DNA of 64,000 nucleotides from Cryptosporangium arvum DSM 44712 (GTDB lineage Bacteria > Actinomycetota > Actinomycetes > Mycobacteriales > Cryptosporangiaceae), in assembly GCF_000585375.1 (NCBI RefSeq), contig NZ_KK073874.1, positions 3,348,001 to 3,412,000 of the forward strand, written 5' to 3'. The notes under the pieces were generated by a model. That model did not search any database and was not told where the DNA came from. It was given only the letters and a program-made list of their open reading frames with translations. The stretch's first letter is position 1, and every line of letters begins with the position of its first letter. Positions 1 through 8,239 of the stretch are shown here, in pieces. Made by a program: the position numbers and the translations under genes.

Positions 1-117
1 ATGTCAAGGGTACGGAGCCGCGGGTTCGCCGGGCGATGGGAACGTGCGGCGAGCTGATCGAGTTGTACCCGGCGCTGCCGCACCGTCTCCGTCGTCGGGC
101 GAGTCTGCTGGTTGGGT

Positions 118-1710
118 TTACGCCCGAGTCACGCGGCAGTGGCCGGCGGTCTGGACGAGACTGACAGTGGCGGACTCCCCGGGCGCTTCGCTGACGGCTC
201 TCGGCATCTGCACTGGCGTGTGGCTGAGCTCGAGCCGAGCGAGATGATCGAGCAGGAGTGTTGCGACGCGTCGTCCTGCGGTTTCTCGGTCGGAGGTGTT
301 GGTGATTCGGTCGGGTACGACCATGTCGTCGCGGTGTAGGAGACCGAGTGGTTCTTCCCGGAGTCGGATCAGCCTGTAGCCGCGCGTTGCTAGCTGTTCG
401 TACCGTGCCCGATCTCGGGCGACCGTGTCTTGATGCCAGTACCAGCCGTCGTACTCGATGACGATGTTGAGGTCGGGAAGGACTATGTCGGCCCGAACTG
501 GTCGGGCGGTGCCCTCGATCGGTATCGCTACCTGCGTTTGCACAGTCAGTGTTTCCGCGAGTGAGGCTGCGAGTGCCTGTTCGATGCGTGAGATGTTGCC
601 GATTGAGCAGGTTGGGCATCCGGCGCCGCGGGATCGGTGCGCTATGCGCGCTGACCAGACGTGGCCGGCAGTGCAGCGCCAGACAGCGTGAATGTCGGAG
701 AAGGCCGTGACGGTGTGTGGGGTGCGGTCACCGTTGAGTTCGGGGTGCCATTCGGCGGTGAGTGCGGGCATCAGGGTGGCGAGGCAGTTGTCGGCGCCTG
801 CGCGTTTTCCGGCGCACTCGGGACACCCGGTGCCGTCGTTTGCGCGGTCTCGGACTGTCGCGGACCATCGGTGGCCCCGGCGGCAGCGCCAGGCGGCTCG
901 GCGGCCTGAGCCGGCGCTGACCTTGTCGAGGAAGAACTCTTCGTTGATGTCGTTGTCGAATTCCGTGACGAGATGGGGGTGGGTCACGATCACGGTGTCG
1001 GTCGGGGTAGGTCGTCGACCGGAGCAATAGGGACAGCCTGATCCGGGCGGATTGACGCGGGTGCGGTTCGCCACCGTCGCCGCATAGGAGTGCCCGATCG
1101 GGCACAGCCACCAGCGCTCCTGGCCGGATCGAGGAGCCACCTCAGTGGGGTGGTCGAAGTTTTTCTCGGGGTGCCATTCGACGGCGATGTCGGGTCGCTG
1201 GCCGGCGAGAGAGCGGCAGGTCGGGCAGCCGAGCCGCCGCGCGGGAGTCATCCGGTCGGGGCGTGTGTGTCGTCGGACGCGGGCGCCGATCGTCGCGGAG
1301 TAGGTGTGCCCCTCCGGGCAAGTCCACCAGGCCAGGAACTCTGACGTTGGCGCCCGGTCGAACGGGGTGAGGTTTCCGTTGAAGTCGGGGTGCCACTCCG
1401 CCGCGAGATCAGGATGGTGGACGGCGAGCGACCGCTCGGGCGTTGCCCGTCGACGAGAACACCACGGGCATCCGAGTAAACGGTTGCCTTGCCAGCGAGC
1501 GTTGGGTTGCGCGCGCCATTCGTGCGTTGGGTCTGCTTGGCACTGCCACCAGCACTCGTAAGTCGATCCGAAGGACACATCGGTCGGGCCCACGGTGCCG
1601 TTGCGCGTGGGATGCCATTCGGCGGCCATCGCCGGATGCGTGTCGGTGATGCTGTGGCCGGGCCGAGGTGCCCTCGGACGAGGAGGGACGCGATTGCGGC
1701 CGTCGGTCAT
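118..1710 (-). CDS. Five-repeat treble-clef zinc-finger protein with Vsr-like nuclease C-terminus
   Basis: Numbering follows the 536-codon open frame that begins at a TTG 18 bases upstream. Five repeats cover residues 30-375. Each has an AEWHP-like block, then WW-x-C-x2-GH and a CP-x-C pair, as in the zinc-ribbon/treble-clef repeats of the DUF4379 type. Residues 378-460 look like a Vsr/DUF559-type restriction-endonuclease fold: D414 (ADIVLPDL), E425 and D427 (IEYDGW), and a late LIRLRE strand. I infer a DNA-binding, DNA-cutting defence protein with the fingers reading the target. The ATG at 1710 is chosen because GAAGG sits 8 bases before it. It lies 45 bases after the PD-(D/E)XK nuclease gene and is probably co-transcribed with it. 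The last 35 residues look non-conserved. The family call is firm; target and function are inferred. Confidence 0.8.
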   Translation of the reverse strand: MTDGRNRVPPRPRAPRPGHSITDTHPAMAAEWHPTRNGTVGPTDVSFGSTYECWWQCQADPTHEWRAQPNARWQGNRLLGCPWCSRRRATPERSLAVHHPDLAAEWHPDFNGNLTPFDRAPTSEFLAWWTCPEGHTYSATIGARVRRHTRPDRMTPARRLGCPTCRSLAGQRPDIAVEWHPEKNFDHPTEVAPRSGQERWWLCPIGHSYAATVANRTRVNPPGSGCPYCSGRRPTPTDTVIVTHPHLVTEFDNDINEEFFLDKVSAGSGRRAAWRCRRGHRWSATVRDRANDGTGCPECAGKRAGADNCLATLMPALTAEWHPELNGDRTPHTVTAFSDIHAVWRCTAGHVWSARIAHRSRGAGCPTCSIGNISRIEQALAASLAETLTVQTQVAIPIEGTARPVRADIVLPDLNIVIEYDGWYWHQDTVARDRARYEQLATRGYRLIRLREEPLGLLHRDDMVVPDRITNTSDRETAGRRVATLLLDHLARLELSHTPVQMPRAVSEAPGESATVSLVQTAGHCRVTRA

Positions 1711-1755
1711 ATTTGAACCTTCGTTCAAGCGGCTGTAAAAGGCGACGTCGCCCGG

Positions 1756-3147
1756 TCACTTCGGGTGGTTGAGGACCATCGTCCACAGAGGCCGCATGAT
1801 CTCGCGGGTGGTGTCTGATGCGGGTTCGCGAGTGAAGGTGGTGTCGCGGTTCCAATACAGGCAGTCGATGCCGTAGCAGTGCAGCAGCTGGATGTCGGCT
1901 GACAAGGGCGAGGCCGGGAAGAGCGCGGTAAGCCGGTGGACGGGCTGGTCGGTGTTGACGGCGTAGTCCAGGAGTTGCCCGAGGGCTTGGCGGACGTAGC
2001 GGTGATCGGCTCCGCGTTTGGCTTCGATGATGTCGCCGTCGTCGAGGAGGTAGAGGTCGGTGTGGCCGACGGCTGTCCGGAGGCGGTGGTCGCCGCTGTG
2101 TCCGGGCAGGGTGTCGCGGAAGAGGTTGACCAGTTCGGCTTCGGCCCGATGGATGGTGATGGTGCGGGCGGGCTGGTTGTAGCTGCTTGTGGTGGTCTGA
2201 TTGTTTTCGGCTGCTGACAGTTGGGAGGCGGGGGTGCGTGCGGAGTCGAGGGCGGCCAGCAGCTGGGCCTCGGCCTGGGCGTCCTGGGTGTCCTCGTCGG
2301 GGTGGATGGTCAGCCCGAGGCCGGTGATGACTGCGGCGGATTTCTCTGGTGATAGTCCGCGGGTGGCTTGGAAGATGTCGTTGTCGCTGGAGCCGACCCA
2401 GTCGCGCAGCTGGGGGTAGCCGACGCCGTGGACGAGTTGGAAGCCGACGAGGGTGTAGACGTTCAGCCATCCCTCGTGCCCGGAGGCGGGCGGCCAGAGG
2501 AGGTCGGCTAGCTGCCGGTTGCGCAGTTTGCATCCCAGTGCGGCGACGGCGACCACATGGTTTTGGCCGGTGAAGACCACGACGTCGCCTTGGCGGAGGC
2601 GGTCGATCGTGGTGTTGAAACGGGGCAGTGCCCCCCAGAATCGGGCGCGACCGTCGGGGTGCAGTCGTTCCAGTGACGCTCGTTCGCTGTCGCTCAGCGC
2701 GTTGCGCAGCCGGTCGTCGGTGTAGTCGACGGGTTGGGCGAGGGTGTCGGAAAATCGGCTCCGGGCGGCCTTGTTGCCGGTGGAGGGGGCAATCAGTACC
2801 AGTGGTGGCCGGCTGGCGTCGAGGCTCTCGGGGGCTGGGCGGTTAGGCCCGGTGGTGGCATCGGGCTTCGCGTCAACGTCGTCGATGGTGAATCCCAGCT
2901 GTTCGAGCCGTCGTACCACGGTGGCTTCGCCTCCGCTGAATTGCGCCGCGGCTAGCGGCGCGCCGGTCGCGTACTGATGGGCGACGCCCAGGATCGCCTT
3001 CGAGTCGTAGCGGCGGCCGTCATGCAGCACCTGGTAGCGCAGCGCGGGCCGGAATCCGTGGCGGCGCAGGAATTCCGTCTGTCCGATCTCGTCATGCTCG
3101 GCTATCGCCTTCCGGACCGCGGCACCATCCACATCAGCCAGACTCAT
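1756..3147 (-). CDS. ScoMcrA-head, PUA/EVE-like and PD-(D/E)XK nuclease protein
   Basis: 463 residues from the ATG at 3147; an in-frame extension upstream to 3264 is possible but looks non-coding. Residues 1-95 resemble the N-terminal head domain of ScoMcrA-type modification-dependent nucleases (LRRHGFRPALRYQV, YDSKAILGVA). Residues 110-260 have the pattern of a PUA/EVE-like reader (RFWGALPRF, GDVVVFTGQN). Residues 335-435 form a PD-(D/E)XK core with D364 (TDLYLL) and E375-x-K377 (IIEAKRG), followed by YWNRD near the end. This architecture suggests a type IV-like restriction enzyme that senses modified DNA and cuts it. It lies between a HEPN protein and a zinc-finger nuclease, all on one strand. 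The nuclease core is clear; the reader assignment is tentative. Confidence 0.75.
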   Translation of the reverse strand: MSLADVDGAAVRKAIAEHDEIGQTEFLRRHGFRPALRYQVLHDGRRYDSKAILGVAHQYATGAPLAAAQFSGGEATVVRRLEQLGFTIDDVDAKPDATTGPNRPAPESLDASRPPLVLIAPSTGNKAARSRFSDTLAQPVDYTDDRLRNALSDSERASLERLHPDGRARFWGALPRFNTTIDRLRQGDVVVFTGQNHVVAVAALGCKLRNRQLADLLWPPASGHEGWLNVYTLVGFQLVHGVGYPQLRDWVGSSDNDIFQATRGLSPEKSAAVITGLGLTIHPDEDTQDAQAEAQLLAALDSARTPASQLSAAENNQTTTSSYNQPARTITIHRAEAELVNLFRDTLPGHSGDHRLRTAVGHTDLYLLDDGDIIEAKRGADHRYVRQALGQLLDYAVNTDQPVHRLTALFPASPLSADIQLLHCYGIDCLYWNRDTTFTREPASDTTREIMRPLWTMVLNHPK

Positions 3148-3368
3148 GGCGGTGACCCTACGAGGCAGGTATGACAATCCGGCAAGGAGGAGGCGGCGGG
3201 GGCAGATAGAGTGGGCTTCTGCGGCGATGTCCGATTCCTGCACCACCCCTATCCGCACCGGCAAGGCCTGCTCGAGCGAAGGCTGGCGGCTTCGCCCGGC
3301 GAGCAGTGTCGGCGGACTCGCCCTTGGGTGTTACTCGACGTAATCGGACGAACTTGCCGAGGCCCTCT

Positions 3369-4538
3369 CTACTCACCGTCGATTTCGCCGCCTGGGTGCA
3401 GGACGGCGTCGAACGCGGAGAGGAGGCCGTCGATCGCGGCCGACCGTGCCGCTAACGGTCGCAGCGCGACCGTCGGGTATCGGCGGAGCAGGGCTTCATC
3501 TGGCTCGCTCAGGGCGGCGTCCAACTCAAGGGTGCGGCGGGCAGTCGTGAGGAATCGGCGTGCGACCTTCTCGTCAACCCAGAGCAGCGAGCCGATGCTG
3601 AGCGCGATCGACGGTTTGGCGGGTGTCAGGTATAGCGACCACAGCGACCGGCGCTCTTTGCTGATGTTCGGGTAATGCAGCCCGGCCGACGGGTCGGGGC
3701 CGGTGCCACCCTTGAAGCTCGCCCCGTGGGCGTCAGCATGCTCGAGGAGCCGGCGCACGGCCTCGGCCACGGCGGCGTCCCGCGTGGCGAGTTCGGCGAC
3801 CGCGCTGTCCACGTCATGTCTGGTCCACACCCGTTTCCCCAGCTCCCGGGTCAGGTTGACACCCGGTCGGCGGAGGGCCGGTGCCTCGGGGGTCGGCCCG
3901 AGCACGTCCTCCAGCGAGGTGACCACCCGCAATAAGAAGTCGATCACATCGGTCACCTGGTCGGCGCTCATCGGAAGCCGCTGACCAGGGTTGCCCGGAT
4001 CCCGGTCGGCCTCGTGGGCGATGTGGCTCCGCCGGTCCACGATCGAGCCGAGCCGGGCCTGAAGGTCCTGAGTCGTCGTGCCGAGCAGCTCGGCGACCGG
4101 TCCCCAGACCTTCGTAGGCCCGACGTGAGCCAGTGCCTCCTCGATCTTGCGGTAATTTTGAAAGGACTGATATCCGAACTTCCCGAGCAGGAAGTCGGTG
4201 AAGCGGTCCGACAGGTAGGCGCCGTTGTGCAGGACGTCCTCGAACAGGTCCATCGGGATCTGTAGCTTGAGGAACGCCTTGGGCCGCTGGGCCTTGGGCG
4301 CGACAGCGATCGCCACCGCCCGTTCGTACAGCTCGCGGTGTACCCAGCGGTCGACGGCGGTCATCGCCTGCATCCACGCTGCCCGGTAGAGCGCGGTGAC
4401 CTCGAAGCCGCCGACCTTTCCTTTCTCCAGCCACTGCCCGCCCTGGACGATCTCGCGAGCGTAGGCGAGGTTCTCTTCGAACTCTCGAAAGGCAGCGGTC
4501 TTGGCGGTTTCAGTGGCGTCGTCGACCATGCGACGCAT
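3369..4538 (-). CDS. HEPN (RiboL-PSP type) domain protein, putative RNase
   Basis: 389 residues. The helical N-terminal half (about 15-215) carries the HEPN signature R170-x4-H175 in the segment VDRRSHIAHEAD, the catalytic pair of HEPN ribonucleases, preceded by long amphipathic helices as in the RiboL-PSP HEPN group. The C-terminal half (about 230-389) is unassigned, with a conserved-looking block at WVDEKVARRFLTTARR. HEPN RNases act in abortive infection and toxin-antitoxin systems by cutting RNA. The gene is 221 bases upstream of the ScoMcrA-like nuclease in the same direction, so a shared island is likely but a single operon is not proven. A second start codon lies three codons in. A degraded copy of its 3' part lies at 5881-6091. 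Confidence 0.72.
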   Translation of the reverse strand: MRRMVDDATETAKTAAFREFEENLAYAREIVQGGQWLEKGKVGGFEVTALYRAAWMQAMTAVDRWVHRELYERAVAIAVAPKAQRPKAFLKLQIPMDLFEDVLHNGAYLSDRFTDFLLGKFGYQSFQNYRKIEEALAHVGPTKVWGPVAELLGTTTQDLQARLGSIVDRRSHIAHEADRDPGNPGQRLPMSADQVTDVIDFLLRVVTSLEDVLGPTPEAPALRRPGVNLTRELGKRVWTRHDVDSAVAELATRDAAVAEAVRRLLEHADAHGASFKGGTGPDPSAGLHYPNISKERRSLWSLYLTPAKPSIALSIGSLLWVDEKVARRFLTTARRTLELDAALSEPDEALLRRYPTVALRPLAARSAAIDGLLSAFDAVLHPGGEIDGE

Positions 4539-4808
4539 TCTGCCCAGCGCCGCGCCGCGATGAGGCGCCGATGACCGAACGGTTGGCGGGAGCTGACCGG
4601 TGCGAACGAAAGGTCATTGCCGGGGCGAGCGTCGCGGTGGGTGTCCTTCGGCGTTCTCGTCGGTGCGGCGCTGGCTAGCTGGGCCATGCGTGCTGAGTCC
4701 TCTACCTAATCTGTGGCTGTTCAATCGTCGACCCGATGTGCCAGCGTCCATGGCTGTAAGTTGTCCCAGCGCGAGGGCGGTCAAGGTTGCCTCGACGAAC
4801 CCATGTGG

Positions 4809-5315
4809 TCATGGGGAGGGAATCCGGCTGGGCTCATACCGGTCTGGCCGGGGAAATGAAACGACATAAGCGACGTCCCACTCCTCGTCACCGACGAGGC
4901 AAGTAAGCCGAATCCGCGTCGACCCAGTCCAGCCGTGCTCATCAACGGCGACATGCCAGATGCGTTCGTCGCCGACCCTCACAGGCCCAGGCACCTCGCC
5001 ACCAATGTCCGACACCGCTAGAGCACAGTTGGGTTTCGTCGAGCGCGGCACTAACCGAAGACCTTCGCGGCGAAGGATGGTCAGTGTGTACCCGTCAAGC
5101 TTCCGGGCGGAATCGAGCCGGACATGTAGGTAGTCAGTGCGCTCATACTCCACCTCTTCGACGAAGACCGTAAAGCGTGGAGTGCGAGCGTCGTAGAGCG
5201 CGGCCTGGGCGATGCTTGCCGCATCTCGCGCCGCCCGGTTAGAAGTAAAAGCCACAGCAAGACTCCCGATGGCCGCCGCACCCGAAATTCCTGCAATCAC
5301 GTCACCCACATCCAC
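4809..5315 (-). CDS. Small protein with one N-terminal membrane segment, unknown function
   Basis: About 168 residues. The frame stays open further upstream, but only the part after roughly 5315 reads like protein, so the GTG there is chosen. The start is uncertain, and other GTGs follow at 5309 and 5300. A hydrophobic helix (DVIAGISGAAAIGSLAVAFT) is followed by a charged, alanine-rich stretch and a beta-rich C-terminal domain (TPRFTVFVEEVEYERTD, YLHVRLDSARKLDGYTLTI). Actinobacteria have many small proteins of this layout, a membrane helix plus a cytosolic beta domain, without known function. No operon partner is obvious. It sits between the nuclease genes and a stretch of remnants. Confidence 0.5.
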   Translation of the reverse strand: MDVGDVIAGISGAAAIGSLAVAFTSNRAARDAASIAQAALYDARTPRFTVFVEEVEYERTDYLHVRLDSARKLDGYTLTILRREGLRLVPRSTKPNCALAVSDIGGEVPGPVRVGDERIWHVAVDEHGWTGSTRIRLTCLVGDEEWDVAYVVSFPRPDRYEPSRIPSP

Positions 5316-5478
5316 GCTCGCAGCGTACGGCCGACTGGACGTATGGGCGGCGACTTCGGCAGCAGCCTTGCAGAGCGCGAGTCTCGCAGCCGGCTGGACC
5401 GACGAACGGCAGCCTCTGGGGAGCTCCGGTGGTGCTGCAGCACCACCATTTTCATCTGAGTTGTCGCCCGGCCGAACG

Positions 5479-5562
5479 GACTTGACTACTCGTCGCCCCG
5501 GGGTAAGTCCACGTCCCCGATGAGCGGTAACGCGTAGTGTTGGGGTTGAAGTCGGTCCTCTG
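5479..5562 (-). repeat. Dispersed remnant shared with 13978-14060
   Basis: About 84 bases that align with 13978-14060, sharing a 12-base run GACTTGAACCCC-like segment with one change and the same ending. On the minus strand both copies encode a short open tail beginning EDRL and ending in acidic residues and TAG (GDVDLPRGDE here, GDVDVPVDAE there). In the other copy it directly follows a serine-recombinase C-terminus, so this is probably the outer end of a lost related element. An upstream LRGPT-like reading fits the recombinase end CVRGPT. Confidence 0.45.
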
Positions 5563-5880
5563 AGTTGGAGCCCCACGAACTCTCGTGAGAACTCGCGGGG
5601 GAATTCGCCGGATCCTCGGTCTGCGGCCGGCAAGACGGTGCCTCGTTGAGGGTGTCCTTCTCTTCTGCTCACGCTGTTGGGTGTCTCTGGCGCGGGTGGC
5701 TCCGGAGCAGCCATCCTCGCACCGATAGAAAGCGTTGACGGGTGGGGCGTCCTCCCCGTCTGCTCCGGAGCGGATGCCAAGGATAGGAAGCCACGGCTCT
5801 CCCTCGCGATAGTCTCGCGCGGGGGAGCGTTCGAGCGGTGCTTGGGGCGGACCACCGAGAGTCCTCTGTCCCGGCGGGAG

Positions 5881-6091
5881 GTGCGGCGGGCAGTCGTGAG
5901 GAATCGGCGTGCGAGCGTCTCGTCGACCCAAGCGCGGAGCACAGAGCACGACTGAGTGTGATCGACGGCCTGGGGGTGTCAGGTACATCGACGACAGCGA
6001 TCGGCATTCTTTGCTGATGTTCGTGTTTGTGCCGCGCCGCGTCCAGGATCACGGGGCAAGGCCCCACGTGGGCATGAGCGAGCGTCTGCAT
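5881..6091 (-). pseudogene. Degraded partial copy of the HEPN gene's 3' part
   Basis: The + strand from 5881 to about 6025 aligns base by base with 3532-3672 inside the HEPN gene, including a near-identical run of over 30 bases at the start and the shared CTTTGCTGATGTTCG. On the minus strand the readable pieces match the HEPN C-terminus: VDETLARRFLTTARR against VDEKVARRFLTTARR, and PSITLS against PSIALS. They lie in different frames with small deletions, so it cannot encode a working protein. Weaker similarity continues to about 6091. It is a remnant of a duplicated or recombined second copy. Confidence 0.7.
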
Positions 6092-6117
6092 GTCGCTGTC
6101 GGGGAGCGACTCGGCGT

Positions 6118-7074
6118 TCAGCGAGCGATCACGTCGATTCTGATGCTGTCGTCAGGCGCCAGCATTACCACCGCGTCGATACCCCGGCGCCATCCCCAGG
6201 GCACGAGCAGAAGGCCATCCGGCCCGCGCACGATCAGTCGCAAGCCCTCATACCGATAGTGGAACGCACTGTTTGCTACCACATCAGCGCTCGCCCCGGC
6301 GTCTAGGTTTGTTGCGACCACGCCCGGGCCGCGGATCGACAGTCGCTTCTCGCTCCAGACGGTGACCTCGCTCTTGCCGGAGAGGTCGGCGGCATAGCTG
6401 CGGGCCGCGCTCCAGCCGCTCTGCACACCGTATAACGCCAGTGCCCACACCAATCCGGTCACGGCAAGCAGCGCCAGGAGCGACGGCACGATGTCGGCCT
6501 CATAAGAGAATCTTTCATCTTCCATCGCAGCAACGGCCCGGCCGTACGCCACGACGCCAGCGGAGGCCGCGAGGGACAGCGGAAGGCCGTACCCGAGCCG
6601 TCCGTCGAGCCACGCAGGCGCGATCAGCCAAAGTGCCGACGGGAAGAGTAGAAGTCCTCCGATGCCCCACAGGCCCCAGGACAGTCGAGTTCGCTGCGCG
6701 GCTGTCCAGCGGCTCAGCCATGGTGCGGCGAACAGCCGGTGGACTGTAATGCTGCACACCGCCAGGACCGCCGAGACGACGATCGCTGGGACTACGGTGG
6801 AGACGCCACGCAGGATGTAGTCCGTGGTGGAGAAACCGAGCGTGCCGACGTCTATGCCGTAGTACTGAAACGCCTGGTTGGCGCGGGCCCAGCCGAAGTA
6901 GTACAACAGGGCCGCAATCGCTACCGCCTCTGACGCCAACGCGCCGAGCAGACCCCACGGCTTTGCCGGGCGCCGATCGGTTCGCGCGGAGGGCGCCGGC
7001 TGGGATGACGGTCGCTGAACGACCTGGGCCGCGCTCGGGGTACGCCGCCGCACGCGGGTTGCTTGCCGACTCAT
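6118..7074 (-). CDS. Multi-pass membrane protein, unknown function
   Basis: 318 residues. A basic, proline-rich cytosolic N-terminus (about 1-40) is followed by roughly five hydrophobic segments near residues 42-62, 88-110, 132-155, 165-185 and 198-220, then a soluble, beta-rich C-terminal domain (about 225-318) that would face outside. No catalytic motif is recognisable. Its start lies only 4 bases after the stop of a lipoprotein gene in the same direction, so the two are almost certainly one transcript. A joint envelope function is an inference from that pairing. Confidence 0.65.
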   Translation of the reverse strand: MSRQATRVRRRTPSAAQVVQRPSSQPAPSARTDRRPAKPWGLLGALASEAVAIAALLYYFGWARANQAFQYYGIDVGTLGFSTTDYILRGVSTVVPAIVVSAVLAVCSITVHRLFAAPWLSRWTAAQRTRLSWGLWGIGGLLLFPSALWLIAPAWLDGRLGYGLPLSLAASAGVVAYGRAVAAMEDERFSYEADIVPSLLALLAVTGLVWALALYGVQSGWSAARSYAADLSGKSEVTVWSEKRLSIRGPGVVATNLDAGASADVVANSAFHYRYEGLRLIVRGPDGLLLVPWGWRRGIDAVVMLAPDDSIRIDVIAR

Positions 7075-7078
7075 TCGC

Positions 7079-7582
7079 TCAGCAACTCGGGCTCGGCGAG
7101 GGCGCCTGCTGCGAAGGAGTACACACCGGTGCGGGCTTCGGCTCCGTGACAGGCGACGGGGGCTTCGTTAGCGTCGGGCCTGGTAGCGCATTACGCTCAG
7201 TGTTCGAAGGTACGGGACTAATCTTGGGGCCCGGTAGGGCGTCGGTGGGCTCGCGCGGGGTTGTGCGCGCGGAGGCGGAAGTCGTCGCGCTTGGCGCGCG
7301 GGAGTTCGTCAAAACCGGTCTCGATCTGCCGGCGCTTGGTTTACCGCTTGGCTTTGTGTCGCCCGATCGTGGCGTCGGTGACCGCTTCTGGCTCGGGTCT
7401 CTCGGCGTGCTCTTCGCGCTCGTAGACTGCCCGGGCGACTCAGACGGCGGAGGCAACGAGTCACCACCTATTAGCGGGGCCGGGGTCGCATCAGGTGTGC
7501 CCACCGATACGTCGCCGCTACCGCACCCGCTGATTATGACCGCCAACAGGGCAGCCATCCCCCACATCACCCAGCGCCTCAT
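7079..7582 (-). CDS. Proline/serine/threonine-rich lipoprotein
   Basis: 167 residues from the ATG at 7582. The N-terminus is a lipoprotein signal: MRRWVM, a hydrophobic stretch, then the lipobox VIISGC with the acylated cysteine at about residue 20. The rest is low-complexity, rich in P, S, T and K, with no folded domain visible, and it ends in PSPSPSC with a terminal cysteine. Such tails usually act as extended cell-wall spacers. The open frame continues upstream of 7582, but the signal peptide fixes the start. It is followed after 4 bases by the membrane protein gene. Confidence 0.6.
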   Translation of the reverse strand: MRRWVMWGMAALLAVIISGCGSGDVSVGTPDATPAPLIGGDSLPPPSESPGQSTSAKSTPRDPSQKRSPTPRSGDTKPSGKPSAGRSRPVLTNSRAPSATTSASARTTPREPTDALPGPKISPVPSNTERNALPGPTLTKPPSPVTEPKPAPVCTPSQQAPSPSPSC

Positions 7583-8048
7583 GCCACCCCGGCTTTCGTC
7601 CCCACCAGGCCCCACGACAGCGCGAGCCCCCCAATGGCATGCGATTCTTCCGACGCCAGCAGCTCCCGCGACAGCCCTGTTCGGGTGTCGCAGTCGGGCG
7701 GAACGCTCTGAATCTCCACACGATCCGGTAGCCGCCGTACGAGTGCAGTATGGACGAACAGGCGAGTTCCGAGTGGTCAGTGGGGCTGCGGCCAACTACA
7801 ACAAGGCGTTCGGAAGCCGCGCTCGGCGGCATGAGCGGATGTTGCTCAGCGGTGAGCGCGGCGGGCTTCGATGAGGGTTCGGGTGGAGTGGGCGACGAAC
7901 GGCCCGCGCTCGCGAATGTTGGTATCGAGCGCCTCGGACGACAGCTCGAAATTCCCCGCGCGTCTTCGGGCTGCGCCGGCCTGATCGGCAGAGCATCAAC
8001 CAGAGCCCGCTGTGACCAGCCGGGGCGCTACTGGGCACCGGGACGGCG
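7583..8048. other. Gene-poor gap
   Basis: No convincing coding region on either strand. Several long open frames exist because of the high GC content, but none shows domain-like composition or a ribosome site. I see no tRNA, repeat or strong hairpin. Confidence 0.4.
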
Positions 8049-8198
8049 TCAATGCGGCAGAAGAGGTCTTTCGCGAGCCGGTGTGAACGCGGTGGCTGGA
8101 GCGGTTAGTTTGTGTTCGATATGCAGGCCGAATTCGGTGACGCCGCCGTACACGAGCAGCGTCATAGCAGCAACGGGTGCGGCGATTGCCAATCTCAT
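8049..8198 (-). CDS. Possible small hydrophobic protein downstream of the CHAT-STAND gene
   Basis: A 49-codon frame (MRLAIAAPVAAMTLLVYGG...) starts 42 bases after the CHAT gene stop in the same direction. The first 20 residues could form a short membrane helix or weak signal, and the rest is polar. There is no clear ribosome-binding site, so it may be chance. It is listed because small membrane peptides do accompany some conflict genes. Confidence 0.2.
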   Translation of the reverse strand: MRLAIAAPVAAMTLLVYGGVTEFGLHIEHKLTAPATAFTPARERPLLPH

Positions 8199-8239
8199 AG
8201 CAGCTCTGCATATTACCTGTGGCCTCATCGGCCGTACAG

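Noticed and set aside
1409-2533. 374-codon minus-strand open frame
   Set aside because: It is out of frame across the end of the ScoMcrA-like gene and the start of the zinc-finger gene; arginine/proline-rich shadow sequence.
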